Below, in pieces: positions 1 to 11,108 of a stretch of 64,000 nucleotides of DNA; the first letter of the stretch is position 1; each line of letters begins with the position of its first letter. A program made the translations under genes and the position numbers. The stretch is from Salvia splendens (taxonomy: Eukaryota > Streptophyta > Magnoliopsida > Lamiales > Lamiaceae): positions 4,898,001 through 4,962,000 of the forward strand of contig NC_056041.1 of NCBI RefSeq assembly GCF_004379255.2, in the 5' to 3' direction. The notes under the pieces were generated by a model. That model had not been told where the DNA came from, made no database searches, and was given only the letters and a program-made list of their open reading frames with translations.

Positions 1-114
1 TCTGGATCAATTTTGAAATCCTAAGCTGATTTTTCAACCCTTGATTTTCTTGATCTTGTGGCTATGATTTGTTCTCTAGTTATATGGTTAAGGGGTATTT
101 GCCATAGATCACTA

Positions 115-116
<2 letters not shown>

Positions 117-161
<45 letters not shown>
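117..161. repeat. (TA)n microsatellite, left flank of element A
   Basis: About 45 bases of uninterrupted AT dinucleotides. It directly abuts the left end of a short transposon-like element and is echoed by a second (TA)n tract at the element's right end, so it is probably the insertion target. The 116 bases to its left show no recognisable gene. Confidence 0.9.
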
Positions 162-164
<3 letters not shown>

Positions 165-478
165 GTGCGTTATTCTTCTATTCATCCCTTAGATTCTTTA
201 TTCTTCTTAATATGGGCCGTTAGATCTCATTCATCAACGGTTCAGATGATCTGCATTATTACACTATAATGATGCATTATTAGTCGGTGTGCATTATTCA
301 ACTGAAAATCTGCATTATTACGCTATAATTGTGCATTATTAGTCGGTGTGCATTATTCAATTGAAAATCTGCATTATTAAATGACACGTGACATCAATCT
401 AACCGTCGGATGACAAAATCGTGGGGCTGAGATCAAGAAGGAAAAAGGAAGAAATATGCAAAAAGGAAATGAATACAT

Positions 479-483
<5 letters not shown>
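161..483. mobile_element. Short non-autonomous element in (TA)n (element A)
   Basis: This 320-base segment lies between two (TA)n tracts. It starts AGGGGTGCGTTATTCTTC and ends in GGAAATGAATACATCCCT; the ends form an imperfect inverted repeat. It contains seven copies of GCATTAT. Its outer sequences match those of the 5.4 kb element immediately to the right (shared right-end stretch with AAGGAAAAAGGA and AAATATG, shared left-end GTTAGATCT). I therefore read it as a MITE-like relative of that element. Target duplication cannot be seen because the target is itself a TA repeat. It resembles the microsatellite-targeting MITEs described in plants; the family assignment is inference. Confidence 0.6.

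Positions 484-527
<44 letters not shown>
482..527. repeat. (TA)n microsatellite between elements A and B
   Basis: About 46 bases of TA repeat separating two related mobile elements. A short open frame that runs through it reads tyrosine-isoleucine repeats and is not a gene. Confidence 0.9.
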
Positions 528-530
<3 letters not shown>

Positions 531-1205
531 GAGCATTATTCTCCTTTTCAATCAAAACATCCTTTCTTCTTCTCATTCGTAGGCGTTAGATCTACTAAAC
601 CAACGGTCCAGATTGACAATTCCAATGTGTATCCGTTCCAGATTGACAATTCCAATGTGTATCCGTGTTGCATTATGGTACCTGTGTGTGTGCATTATAA
701 GGCTAAAATAGTAATTGTACAATATTAAAACCGCCAGAATTTGGAAAGGCCGTAATTATCGACATTCGAAACTTCCAACTCTTCATTCTCGTCATTAAAC
801 GCTGAACACCAAATCTGCCAACTCTCCACTCTCTCCACTATCGCCGCTCCCCAAACCCTAGATCTGTGAAAAAATTGCAACGCTTTAGAGTAATCCACCG
901 CAAGTGTCCACAATTTCATCCCAGATCCGTCGTCGTTCGTAACAACGAAACCCTACCGGCATCAGGGTACGTTTCTGTGCTTTATTTATTGAGTTTGTGC
1001 GATACCTATACCGTGAAGCAGCGACAAATGTGGCAGGACAATAAATTCTCACCGGAATTTATAGATGTGGGTCTAAAAGCATGAATTTTGATGGCCGGGT
1101 GTGTTATATAGTCTGTGTTGACATTGCTCTGTATCCGAATGGGTTTCATTTAATCTGGTTGTTTGTTTTTTAATTTTGATTTCGTTGTTGCCAGACAGAT
1201 AGAAT

Positions 1206-1252
1206 ATGCCTAAGCGAGGACGTCCACGCTCACAACCATCCCAAGTTGCAGG
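1206..1252 (+). pseudogene. Candidate first coding exon in element B (basic, AT-hook-like)
   Basis: An ATG opens the reading MPKRGRPRSQPSQVAG, followed at once by a good 5' splice site (GGTAAAT). KRGRPR resembles an AT-hook. It lies in the same orientation as the Ulp1 remnant 1.4 kb downstream and could be the start of that gene, but the intervening sequence shows no further recognisable exon. This is weak evidence based on one short exon. Confidence 0.3.
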
Positions 1253-2666
1253 TAAATTTGCGGCTCTGCTTTTGGAATTCAATATCTTATAGGTCGATTT
1301 TGTGGTACGATTGTTCCATGTTTGCTTAATGCAGTATGTCTATATGTAAGTGTCATTATGTGCATTATATGATGCATTATGTAGGCTGTGCTGATTATAA
1401 CTGACTAGATTCAGACAATATTATACTTATGAATTAACTATGTTGTTCTACGCATTATGTAACATAATATTTGCATTATGCTGTTGATATTATGTAGTAA
1501 TATGGGGACTGATTCTGTGGTTTAAGCAACTCTGTCAAAGTTTACATATTGGTATTGTGTGGTGTGGGAGGTGCATTATGATTCCGTAACAATGCATTTG
1601 GTGGAGTGTATGACTGAGCATGAGTTGCAGACTTGATATGGTATACTAGTCTTCGTGTGTATTACATGTGCATTTGTGGGTGTACACAACGCATTGTGTG
1701 GTGTTTATGGTTAAGCCTTACACTTATGCACAATTATGTGTATGCATTATTTATTGTGGTCTATGCAGTATGTTACTTGATATCTGCATTATCTGCTTTG
1801 GCAAACGCATTATAGGTAGTATTTTTGCAAGATATGTTGTACCTGAACGGGTACTGATTCTGTGGTGTAAGCAACTATGTCAAAGTTTACATATTGTTAT
1901 TGTTTGGTGTGGGAGGTGCATTATGAATCCGTGTTTATGCATTTGGTGTAGTGTGTGGCTGACCTTGAGTTTTAGTGTTGATATGGTATACTAGTCTTTG
2001 TGTGTATTACATGTGCATTATTGGGTGAACTCAATGCATTATGTATATATGTAAGTGGCATTATGTGGCATAACTTATGCATTATTTAGGGTGGTTTTTT
2101 GTTAAGCACTACACTTAGGCACAATTAATTTTGTGCATTATCTATTGTGGACCGAGCATTATGTTTCATGATATCTGCATTATTCTGGGTATAATATGTA
2201 TTAATACGTGTTGTGACTCTGTCAAAGTGTGCATATGGTTATGTTATGGATTAGTTATTTTGGAATGTGCATTATATATCATATATTGTGCATTATGATG
2301 TCTTTAGCAGGCATAAATATGTTAAGTGGCTTAGATGTTTAAGAAACTCAGACAAGCTTCAATATGGTTACTCCTGCGTTTGGGTAGTGCATTATGAAGC
2401 TGTGATGTATTGTTGACATTGGTTACTAGTTATTTGGTGTAATACATATGCATTTTTCGGTGTACAAAATGCATTATGTCGTATTATAGTTGCATTATGT
2501 CGAATACATTTTGCATTATAAAAGAGTATAATGAGGAGAATAGGAAGCACAACAGAGGTGTTGATTGTATTTGTTAATTGACTCACATTACAAACAAAGA
2601 TCCAGGTTGTTGATTAAATGGATAAATATGTTATACAAGATATTTTAATGTGTTCTTCATTACATA

Positions 2667-3266
2667 GTTATTCTTCCCCATCTGGGGTGAACGACATCAG
2701 TACGTGGTCTGTTTTGATGTCACGGATGGAAATATGAATATAATAGACCACAGCCTTGCTGAATCTCATGCAACGTTCGGCGACAAGTATGGACACATAC
2801 CCTCTCTGCTGGTACGTAATGCGCTTAATCGGTGTTGATGTATATTAGCACAAAAAAATTCAATAATGCTAATGCACAAGACAATTTCTATTTGTTGCAG
2901 AGGAAGTTCGTGGGTGCTGCACTGGACAAATGCAAAGAAACAAAAATGGCCGATCTCGTACGAAGCTGCACTACTAATGTGGTCTCAATGCCGTGGAGGA
3001 ACAACGTGGTCACAATGGAGAATGGTGTGTACGTAATGCGCCACATGGAAACGTACTTTGGGGAGAAAGAAAAGGATTGGGATTGCGGGCTGAGTGCAAA
3101 AGGAACAAAAGGCTTAGAGATGTGTAGAATCAAGATTGCACGGACGCTCCTTACCTGTGCGCACAACACCCGAGGTTCTGCAAACCAAAATAAAGCGACA
3201 AAGTATTGGAGAGAGAGACCTGCAAAGTTCAATTTCGAGAGGTGGGTTGAAAATTATGGTCTGTAG
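2667..3266 (+). pseudogene. Ulp1-like (C48) cysteine protease remnant of a transposon
   Basis: Two pieces flank a probable intron (about 2812-2900). The first reads PIWGERHQYVVCFDVTDG then NIIDHS, which fits the Ulp1 catalytic His and Asp region. The second (to the stop at 3266) reads VYVMRHMETYFGE and WDCGLSAKGTK, matching the segment after the catalytic Cys in plant transposon-borne Ulp1 proteins. Where families have an Asp-Cys-Gly motif just before the MRHMETY stretch, this copy has Glu-Asn-Gly, so the nucleophile is missing and the protein should be inactive. No complete N-terminal part was found. In the host genome such genes are transposon cargo rather than true SUMO proteases. Confidence 0.6.
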
Positions 3267-4436
3267 CGAGTGATGGTTTTGCATATAGGTTGATGGGGTT
3301 AACGAAATCCTTGACTTTGTGGTTGATTTGTGAATTTGATACTGAAGTTTTTTTGCACCATTAAGATGCGTGTTAGGAGTTGACAATGTTTTTGGAATAT
3401 GTAGTATGAATGGATTACAAGTAATTATTCAAACTTATAATACGTGCATTACTTTTATTTCTTTGTGCATTATTGTTAAAGATGATTGCATTATTTAGTA
3501 ATAATGCATATTACATCCCACATAATGTAAATGACACGATACATTGTGCATCTTGTACAACAAACAGCGCACAAATACATTATACAGTACCATATAGTAA
3601 GGGGGTGTAAAATATGTTATTTGATTTACGACTTTCTTTAAGCGAAGCATTTACAACTCGTTTAGTTTTTTGCGTACTTTTGTAATTGGTATATTATATT
3701 AGTGAAGCGTCACCGTCCATATCAGCCAAAAAAAATTGACATTACTTATGTTATGGGATGCATTGTTTTTGGAAAAGGGGATATAGTTACGTAGAGTAGA
3801 AATGCACATTATTTATTTAAAAGAGTGTGTTATGCATCAACAAATTCTGTGTGACTTACTGTTTTGATGTTGTGCATTTACTTAAAGGATCCTTAACGTA
3901 TTCCACGTTATGTAAAATAACACAGTATATAATGCACGGTATAACACAAATAATGCACTTATTCAGAAATATATTATGTGCAGTACGTTTGTTTATGTAG
4001 TGCATTATGAATACTTGTTAAACCATTATTTACAATATATTATGCATTATGAGATTTATCCTGATTATATGCTTAAATTGATTTTGTGTAGTCCTTTACA
4101 GGCGACTAATTGTTTACTATCTTACGTACTTTTGTATTTGGGAGATTACATTTATCCGGGTTATTTGTGCATTATTTTCATAAAATCGTGCGTTATGCAT
4201 CAACAAATGTTCATTATTTGGCAGGCAGTAGGGAACACAAGTATCCATGGCGTCATTGAGTTAACTACACACATATATACAGTACTCTGACTTATATATA
4301 ATCCAATAATTAACCAACACATTCTACTAATGCAACAACCACCTGTTTCAACATATAACAGTACGTCAACAAATTTGAACAACAATACTAATAGAGCCCA
4401 ACCAAAAGTTGTGAAGCGCTGTTTAGATAACATAAC

Positions 4437-4844
4437 TCAAGCTGTTCTTTTACCCTTGCGCGCATCTTTCTCCATCGTCATCTCTTTAAGCAGTGAACAG
4501 TTCCTGGAGTCGTGATGACCCATCTCATCGCACGCCTTACACCGTCTAAGAGGCCTTGTTGCATTCTTTATTGCCTTCTCTCTCTTTGAAATCAGACGAC
4601 TCGCAGAGCTGCTGGCGTGACCCTTCGTCTTCACGACATCCGGAGGATGAACCGCAACAGATTCAGGCCTTACCATTCCATAAAACTCTTCAACCATACG
4701 CCTCTTCTCAGCAGCTGAGGTTTCCGGAGTACCAGTTTCAAGAGAGTTACCAAGTTCTTCAACGCCACCTACAAATGCACGTAATACATCGATGTCGGTC
4801 TCAAACCGTCTAAGAAAACCATAAAACATCGAAATCGCCTGCAT
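4437..4844 (-). pseudogene. FAR1/MULE-type transposase-derived C-terminal fragment with zinc knuckle
   Basis: A 135-codon open frame. Its C-terminal half reads VHPPDVVKTKGHASSSASRL then a basic stretch and CKACDEMGHHDSRNC, a C-x2-C-x4/5-H-x4/5-C zinc knuckle. This layout (PP.V..KG, basic linker, knuckle) is the tail of FAR1/FHY3-related and MULE transposase proteins after the SWIM finger. The upstream DDE and SWIM parts are absent from the following 600 bases on this strand, so it is a truncated remnant. Convergent orientation to the Ulp1 remnant suggests an ancestral two-gene element. Confidence 0.55.
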
Positions 4845-5930
4845 ACTAGCGGTCCTTCAAATATTCGTATAACCTATACATCGCGCATAACGGATTATGC
4901 ATTATACAGTCAATACAATGCATTAGGAATATTCATTGGGTGCATTATTTAAACCAAGTTTAGAAAGTACAATATGTACAGTGGAATCTGACGAGATTTA
5001 TTTTTAGGTCGAACTCAAGCTCTTCTTATATGTTTTTATTAAAGAGTAGGTACTATACCCTAGCCCCTAGGATTATTAAACCCTAACGGGACACAAGAAA
5101 CGTGTGATAAACATCAATACTATAACCCATATTTATACCCTATACAGCGCAGCACACTTATTATGAATTATATAGTGAAAAATTTTCATTATACTTCATC
5201 AAATTGTGCATTACTTGTAGCGTTTAAAACGGACAAGCCGAGAGCTAAACCATGAAGGAATGTTTTATAATCAGTATCGCTCATTCTTTACTCAATCCTA
5301 TACATTGCAATAACCCTACACTAATTCTCTAGCCCCCAAAATTGGGTAACCACAAGCCATGCCAAGAACCCTAATGGAAAACAACTGAAACATGGCCAAA
5401 TTTATTTCCCAATATATCAAAACACACGAAATACGTGCCCAATAAGCAGCACATGCAGATTTACAGATCTGAATTTTTATTCATACCTCTGATACCTAGA
5501 CATCTACACGCACACGGAGAACAAAACAATTGAATTACCTTCTTCCATTATTGACGGGAAAACGATTGCAACAACGCCGGCGAACCAATACGGTAAGACC
5601 TAGAATCCGGCAAACGAGACTCGACAATTGCAACGTCGGAAAAATTTTATGAAAATTGCAAACATGGAAGAATGAAACATTGAGTCTAACTGCGTGAGAA
5701 AAAATAAAAGGCAAGATCATGAAGGGAGTAAATCATGGATATTTCCATAACCACCAACAAATAGTTTCTCTATTATACCCTTCTGCGTATTAAACATGAT
5801 TAAAATGTAATATTTAATTTCAAAATTTTCGGCCATTGGATGGAGAAAATACACGGTTGAGATTAAGAAGGAAAAAGGAGGAAATATGAGAAAAGGAAAT
5901 GAATACAACCCTATATATATATATATATAT

Positions 5931-6062
5931 ATAATTTGAATGTCATATTGTCAAGTATGAGATGCATCTTTAGATGTGGTTTTCAGTTGAAATTATTAAG
6001 TTGTGACTTAGTTTTCATCTATTTATGTTGTCATCTCAATTCATATTCATGTTCTAAAACAT
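5931..6062. repeat. Left arm of a ~130 bp inverted repeat
   Basis: The stretch ATAATTTGAATGTCATATTG with about 110 following bases reappears in inverted orientation at about 11300-11441. Similarity by eye is high near the outer end and lower inward. Both arms abut TA-rich runs on their outer side. They could be two independent MITE copies or the ends of one larger element enclosing the J-domain gene. Confidence 0.6.
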
Positions 6063-6174
6063 GGTATATGAATTACGTTCTTTCAAAAAAATCGGATTAA
6101 TTTATTCATAATAAAATAATTATTTTACTTTTTTTGGATGATAAAAATTAATCGGAGACTTAATATATTTATTA

Positions 6175-8111
6175 GACCATCCACAATAGGCGCCCAGCGA
6201 CCGCCCAGCCGAGCGCCGGCGCTGGGCGGTCTATTGCAGCCGCTCAGCGGCTGAGTGGAGAGAGAAACCGCGCAGCGCTGGGCGGTTATGTGGCGCTGGG
6301 CGGTCGGCTGGGCGGTCCGTTCGGCGCTATTGCAGCGCCCGGATCGCCCAGCGCACCGCCTAGCGCGAAAAAATAATTTTTTTTTTCGAAACACTATATA
6401 TACGCGCTTTGTTCGTCATTTTCATTCGCACGACTTGTTTTATCGAGTACTCTCTCTATCTTAATTTCTGTTCAAGATCAACAACGCAAAATGAGTAATG
6501 CTGGTGGTAGTAGTGGTGGTAGCGGAGGGGATGCTGAGGAGTACGAACGTCGAATGGCCGAGGCGTTGGACGCCTATACGACCAACGCGATAAACCAATG
6601 GATGGAAAGGGCCTTGCAGCCGGCGATACCTCGACCTCCCCCAGTGGTCCACCGCCGCAGTGTGATTGATCGGGATCACGTAGCTGCACATCAGCGCCTA
6701 TACGAAGACTACTTCACACAGGAGCCTCGGTTCAACGCCAACCTTTTCAGGCGTCGTTTTAGGATGACCAGGAACCTGTTTATGCGTATTGTCAACGCTT
6801 TGGAGTCTCGATATCTGTATTTCCGCTTCAGACACGATGCGTCTGGCAGACCCGGCCACACACCTATTCAAAAGTGCACTGCGGCAATCCGGCAGTTGGC
6901 CTACGGAGGCGCGACAGACATGTGGGACGAGTATCTCCACATCGGTGAGACGACTGCCTTGCAATGTCTGAAGAATTTCTGTCTGGGAGTGATAGAAGTA
7001 TTCGGTGATCAGTATCTGCGAAAGCCTACCCCCGAAGACTGCCAAGATCTGTTGCGGATGCACAGGAGTCAGCATGGGTTCCCGGGTATGTTAGGCAGCA
7101 TGGATTGTATGCATTGGGACTGGAAGAACTGTCCCGCAGCCTGGAAGGGGTTCTACACGTCCGGCTACAAGGGAAAGAATCCCACGATGATCCTGGAGGC
7201 CGTAGCTGATTACCGGCTTTGGATTTGGCACGCGTATTTTGGGATAGCTGGTTCGAACAACGACCTCAACGTCCTCAACTCGTCGCCACTTTTCAACGAG
7301 CAGTGTCAGGGCGTCGGTCCGGCCATCAGTTTTGTCGCCAACGGCAACCAACATGATATGGGCTACTACTTGGCGGATGAGATATACCCTAGGTGGCCCG
7401 TCTTTGTGAAGACGATCCGATGCCCAGGAGATGCGAAGAAGGCCTACTTTGTGGCACGGCAGGAGTCGGCGCGCAAGGACGTGGAGCGCGCATTTGGTGT
7501 GCTCCAGTCTCGATGGGCGGCAATTAAGGGTCCAACGCGTTTGTGGGATGTCCAATGCATTGCTGATATCATGTACGCATGTATTATCATGCACAACATG
7601 ATTGTCGAAGATGAAGGTGGCGAACTGACCAATTGGGTCAACGACGATAATGAAGCCGGTCCAAGCCACGGCGTGGCCGCCCCCAACGTACGGAGTGGGG
7701 TACCTCACGATGAAGCCGGCCTCTTACAAGCACACGCCGACATGCGCCAAACGGCGGCTCATATTCGACTCCAAAAGGATTTAATTGAAGAGTTATGGGC
7801 ACGGAGGATTGACCGCCATTAGTTTTTTTTAATTATGTAATTTTTTTTAATTAATGTACTTTTTATATTTTATTAATATTAGTGAATTTTCTCGTTTTTG
7901 TGTCGTAAATTTAATTCCGTATATTGTATGATTTTTAATTATTTCATTTTGTATATATTTGTTAATAATGATGTGGATAGTATGTGGCTGGGCTATGGCT
8001 GGGCTATTGCTGGGCTATTTGCTTGTTTTGATGATGTGGCAGGAGGATTTTTAGTGCTAATGATGTGGCAATGGCTGGGCTATTGCTGGGCTATTGCTAT
8101 TGTGGATGGCC
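6175..8111 (+). mobile_element. PIF/Harbinger element 1 (1.94 kb), TSD TTA
   Basis: Terminal inverted repeats GACCATCCACAATAG at the left and GGCCATCCACAATAG (reverse complement of the right end) differ at one base. They are flanked by TTA at 6172-6174 and 8112-8114, the usual 3 bp target duplication of this superfamily. The left subterminal zone repeats GCTGGGCGGT several times, and the right one repeats TGGGCTATTGC. The element carries one intact transposase gene but no Myb-like partner gene, so it would need that protein from elsewhere. Intact ends and coding frame suggest a recent insertion. Confidence 0.92.
6491..7822 (+). CDS. Harbinger-type transposase (HARBI1-like nuclease), intact
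   Basis: A single-exon, 443-residue protein filling the Harbinger element. The DDE nuclease fold is visible: LGSMDCMHWDWKNCP gives D205, GIAGSNNDLNVL gives D258, and KDVERAFGVLQ gives E332. These match the plant transposase / HARBI1 nuclease family (DDE superfamily endonuclease). A basic FRRRFRM segment near residue 90 and an acidic, low-complexity N-terminus are typical. Family knowledge: it cuts the terminal repeats and inserts at TWA sites, but nuclear import and DNA binding need a separate Myb/SANT protein, which this element lacks. No frameshift or stop is seen, so it may still be functional. The start is the first ATG after the 5' leader. Confidence 0.93.
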   Translation: MSNAGGSSGGSGGDAEEYERRMAEALDAYTTNAINQWMERALQPAIPRPPPVVHRRSVIDRDHVAAHQRLYEDYFTQEPRFNANLFRRRFRMTRNLFMRIVNALESRYLYFRFRHDASGRPGHTPIQKCTAAIRQLAYGGATDMWDEYLHIGETTALQCLKNFCLGVIEVFGDQYLRKPTPEDCQDLLRMHRSQHGFPGMLGSMDCMHWDWKNCPAAWKGFYTSGYKGKNPTMILEAVADYRLWIWHAYFGIAGSNNDLNVLNSSPLFNEQCQGVGPAISFVANGNQHDMGYYLADEIYPRWPVFVKTIRCPGDAKKAYFVARQESARKDVERAFGVLQSRWAAIKGPTRLWDVQCIADIMYACIIMHNMIVEDEGGELTNWVNDDNEAGPSHGVAAPNVRSGVPHDEAGLLQAHADMRQTAAHIRLQKDLIEELWARRIDRH

Positions 8112-8333
8112 TTAGTGATGCTAATTACAGTTTACAAATACCCCATGTTATCCATGGAAAGAGTTTTATTTATTCAAATTAAATCATTTATCGAATTTCA
8201 TTTGTGATTTATTTTAATTGGCTGAAAACAGAATTGGGAAGAATGAATTACAACCGTTAACTTCAACGAACGTCCTCCTCAGTCCTCAACCTGCAAATCC
8301 ACAGGCAACAAGATCCCATATGAATTCAAGAAC
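8112..8333. other. Short intergenic / promoter interval of the J-domain gene
   Basis: AT-rich sequence between the Harbinger element and the start of the J-domain gene, which must hold that gene's promoter and 5' leader. An upstream out-of-frame ATG at about 8320 opens a short peptide overlapping the main start. Confidence 0.4.
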
Positions 8334-10491
8334 ATGCATGGATTCGCTCATTCTCTCACACCTCCCTCAATTCTCAGCTTAAACCCCCTTCCCAGATCTA
8401 CTTCTCCGACTTTCCTTCCCAAATTTCGGCATGGGCAAAACGTCGAACACCTTGTGCGCGCACCCGAGGCCTTCCCGCGCAGTCACACTCAGCAGCTCAA
8501 GAGGAAGAAGATAGGAAATTGCAGAGGCTCCCCCATCAGAGCGAGTGGGAGGGAGTCTCCTTACGAGGTTCTGGGCGTGTCTCCTGCTTCTACCAAAGAT
8601 ATAAAGAGGGCTTATCGGAAACTTGCTCTTAAGTATCATCCAGATGTGAACAAGGAGGTACCTTTACGTGTTTAACGATTCTCCTGCTGTTGTTATTTTC
8701 ATCATTTCTTTCTAGATTGGTGAAAGTAAGGTGTTTTGATGTTTGTGCATTGGGTTAAGCTTATTGTTTGACGGGAGCATAAATAAGGATTTTGATAAAA
8801 AAAAATCGAGTTTGATGTTTGAGAAACCCTAATGTGTTCCTCATTAGGAGGCAGAATAACAAAATAGACGTGAAATTGAAGATTCACCTTAACTTTTGTT
8901 GGATGAAAGCAACATTATCTCGTATTTCTGCATCATCAGCATACTTATCCAATTGTTTATATGTTGCCTACAGGCTGGTGCTCAAGAAAAATTCATGCGG
9001 ATTAAGCATGCATATAACACACTGTTGACCTCAAAATCGAGAGGGCAATATGATGCTGGCAAGCAGGGATCTGATTATTCGTATTCAGCTGGAGGATACC
9101 AGACAAGTAGTAGAGAAGCTGAAGAAGAATTCTATGGATTAGGTAAAAGGCTTGCTTCAAAATCCATCCATTTTGCTTGTGTATGTCTAATTGTTGCATT
9201 GAACGGAAAATCTTTATATTCTGATCAACGGATCAAGTTGCATGATACCATCCTAACATCACTAGGAGGTCAATTGTTTACCATCTTGCATCTGCAACTT
9301 CAGGGTCAAACGTCTTGAGTTATACGTAACTTCCCTTTTGTGATGTCAGCACGTTTTCCCAATAGTTGAAGCATAGTTGATCATGGATTGCACAGGCACT
9401 CATACACATCACTTCTCTCTCTCAGTATAGTCCTTCACTTGTAGTATAATTATAACTCACACTAATGGTATTGTTGAATACAATATGATGATTTTTCCCC
9501 ATTTAACTTGTAGCTATACTGCTTTAGTATCATGAAAAGCAAATGTGCAATTTATGATATTGCATTTCAACTGTTAGTAAATGCATGTCTTTTTCTTTCT
9601 CTAATGAAAAGTGTTTGTCCTCTGAACTTGCTCAATATTTGCGAAAACTGCTGCAACAGTGTTTATATATTTTGTCTTCAGCTTTCATGAACAGTGTTAT
9701 TCCTCTGAACTTGCTAGCTCATTGTGAAAACTGCTGCATAAGAGTTCATATATTTTACCATAAGCTACTACGGTTTTTATTTCTGCTATAGTATCTATAA
9801 ATGAATTATGACCTCGTTCAGCAGTGCATTGCCCTTCTGGAGGAGTTGAAGCCCTTTTTTCTGTTTATTCTTATAGTAACCCTCGATGATGCAGGTAACC
9901 TTTTCAGGGATGTCCAAATAACAATAGGTAGATGTATCCTCCTTGCGAGATCACCGTGGTCTCTAAATTCCTCACTTTCAATGTTAAATCTTCTTGGACA
10001 CTTTGCATTTGCCTCTCTAGCTAGTAAATTTTTATTTTTCTACAAATGCTTCAGATATTTGTCTTATTGCTGCAGGGGATTTCTTCAGAGATCTTCAGGA
10101 AGAATTTCGCAACTGGGAGTCAACTGTTGATACTCAAGGAAAGCCAAAGAGCTTGTGGGAAGAGTTGTCGGTGAGATGCTTGATTAGCAACATTTAAGTT
10201 TCCCTGATTTCTTCACTCCCTGTAAATGTTTGTAGCCATTTAATTTATCAATCTGGGCAGGAAATTGGAGAAGAATTTGTTGAGTTCTTAGAGAAGGAGC
10301 TCAACATTTCAGATGAAGAGGTAGTTGAAAACAATGACAAAAATTCTTCAATGGGCCCTGATTCATATGGAACTAAGGGCGCAGCAAATGCTGACCGGAA
10401 GGAGGCTAATAAAGGAGGCGGCAGCATCAACGACAATATAGATGAGATTGAAGCAACCCTGGCCCAACTAAAAAAGGAACTGGGTCTATAA
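8334..10491 (+). CDS. DnaJ (J-domain) co-chaperone, probably plastid-targeted
   Basis: Four exons join in phase: 8334-8657, 8974-9142, 10076-10170 and 10261-10491, giving 272 residues. The J-domain spans about residues 75-137 ([30 protein letters not shown], then [21 protein letters not shown]). The HPD tripeptide at 102-104, which triggers Hsp70 ATP hydrolysis, is intact. The first 70 residues are rich in Ser, Thr, Pro and basic residues with few acidic ones, as in chloroplast transit peptides (inference). The C-terminal part is acidic and ends in a short coiled-coil-like helix ([12 protein letters not shown]). Length and layout fit the plant protein I recall as At5g59610. All splice sites are GT-AG. 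Intron 2 is 933 bases and contains an imperfect tandem repeat. A degraded copy of exon 4 lies 8 kb downstream. Confidence 0.9.
9605..9770 (+). repeat. Imperfect tandem duplication in DnaJ intron 2
   Basis: Two diverged units of roughly 80-90 bases share CCTCTGAACTTGCT, GAAAACTGCTGCA and TTCATATATTTT-like words in the same order. It is intronic with no coding sense. Confidence 0.6.
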
Positions 10492-10954
10492 GTTAGGATT
10501 TGAGTTTTTGTCCTAATGCATTTGAGAATTGTGATTAGCGAATGTTATTGCTCGCCCTGGTACAGTTGAAATATCCAGTTTGCGATTGCTATGGCTCACC
10601 TGGTTCAGTCGGAATATGCAGTTGGCTCTAGACACACACACACTTGTGGTAAAAGAATTCTTTTGTTTGTTGTATAACTGCATCAGATTTCTGATTTGAA
10701 GTAGATGTCGAACTGTGTACCATGTGTAGAGTTATTGTATTTATAGAAATGGCAATTTTTTTCTTTGGCTTTTATTCTTTATTTTCAAGTTCCTTTCTCT
10801 TGTTGGGGTTGAGGAGAACAATGTAAGATACAAATAATAATATCTACGATTACTGCCCAACATATATTACTATTATTTTAATGATTCAACAATAAAAGTA
10901 TAGTACAATTTCATAAATATAAGAAAAATATATTGGCAGTAGATTATTTTATAA

Positions 10955-11098
10955 GAGCATTGACAATGATAGGCCGATCAATCGAGCCTATGATCGGCTC
11001 CCACATCTGCCCCTCATTGTGGAAGAGAGGCTGATCATTGCCCCATTCCACCTCCCCCATTTTAGCCGTTGTATCAGCCCTCCGTTGTGGTGATAGGT
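10955..11098. mobile_element. Possible Harbinger-type MITE
   Basis: The segment follows a TAA and starts GAGCATTGACAATGATAGG. Its other end, CCTCCGTTGTGGTGATAGG, is only loosely complementary. GAGCAT..CAATG ends resemble PIF/Harbinger termini. It abuts a Stowaway element, and the boundaries are uncertain. Confidence 0.35.
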
Positions 11099-11108
11099 GA
11101 AAACTATA

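Larger units (their letters stand above)
526..5913. mobile_element. 5.4 kb MULE-like element with Ulp1 and FAR1-like remnants (element B)
   Basis: The segment is bounded by (TA)n on both sides. It begins AGGGGAGCATTATTCTCC and ends in GGAAATGAATACAACCCT, and both ends match element A next door. Inside are remnants of a Ulp1/C48 protease gene on + (about 2670-3266) and, on minus, the C-terminal part of a FAR1/MULE-type protein with a zinc knuckle (4437-4844). I see no MULE transposase DDE region or SWIM finger, so the copy looks defective. The non-coding parts carry about 30 copies of GCATTAT, nearly all in the + orientation. Ulp1 genes are known cargo of some plant Mutator-like elements, which is the basis for the family call. 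An unrelated origin with captured genes is possible. Confidence 0.55.

Noticed and set aside
456..728. 90-codon frame with a Tyr-Ile repeat
   Set aside because: It reads through a (TA)n microsatellite and transposon end; not a gene.
7091..7708. 205-codon minus-strand frame
   Set aside because: It is the antisense shadow of the Harbinger transposase at 6491-7822, whose DDE motifs are clear.
8819..9318. Longer + strand frames through DnaJ exon 2
   Set aside because: They read into introns 1 and 2; the splice sites at 8973/8974 and 9142/9143 restore the J-domain frame.
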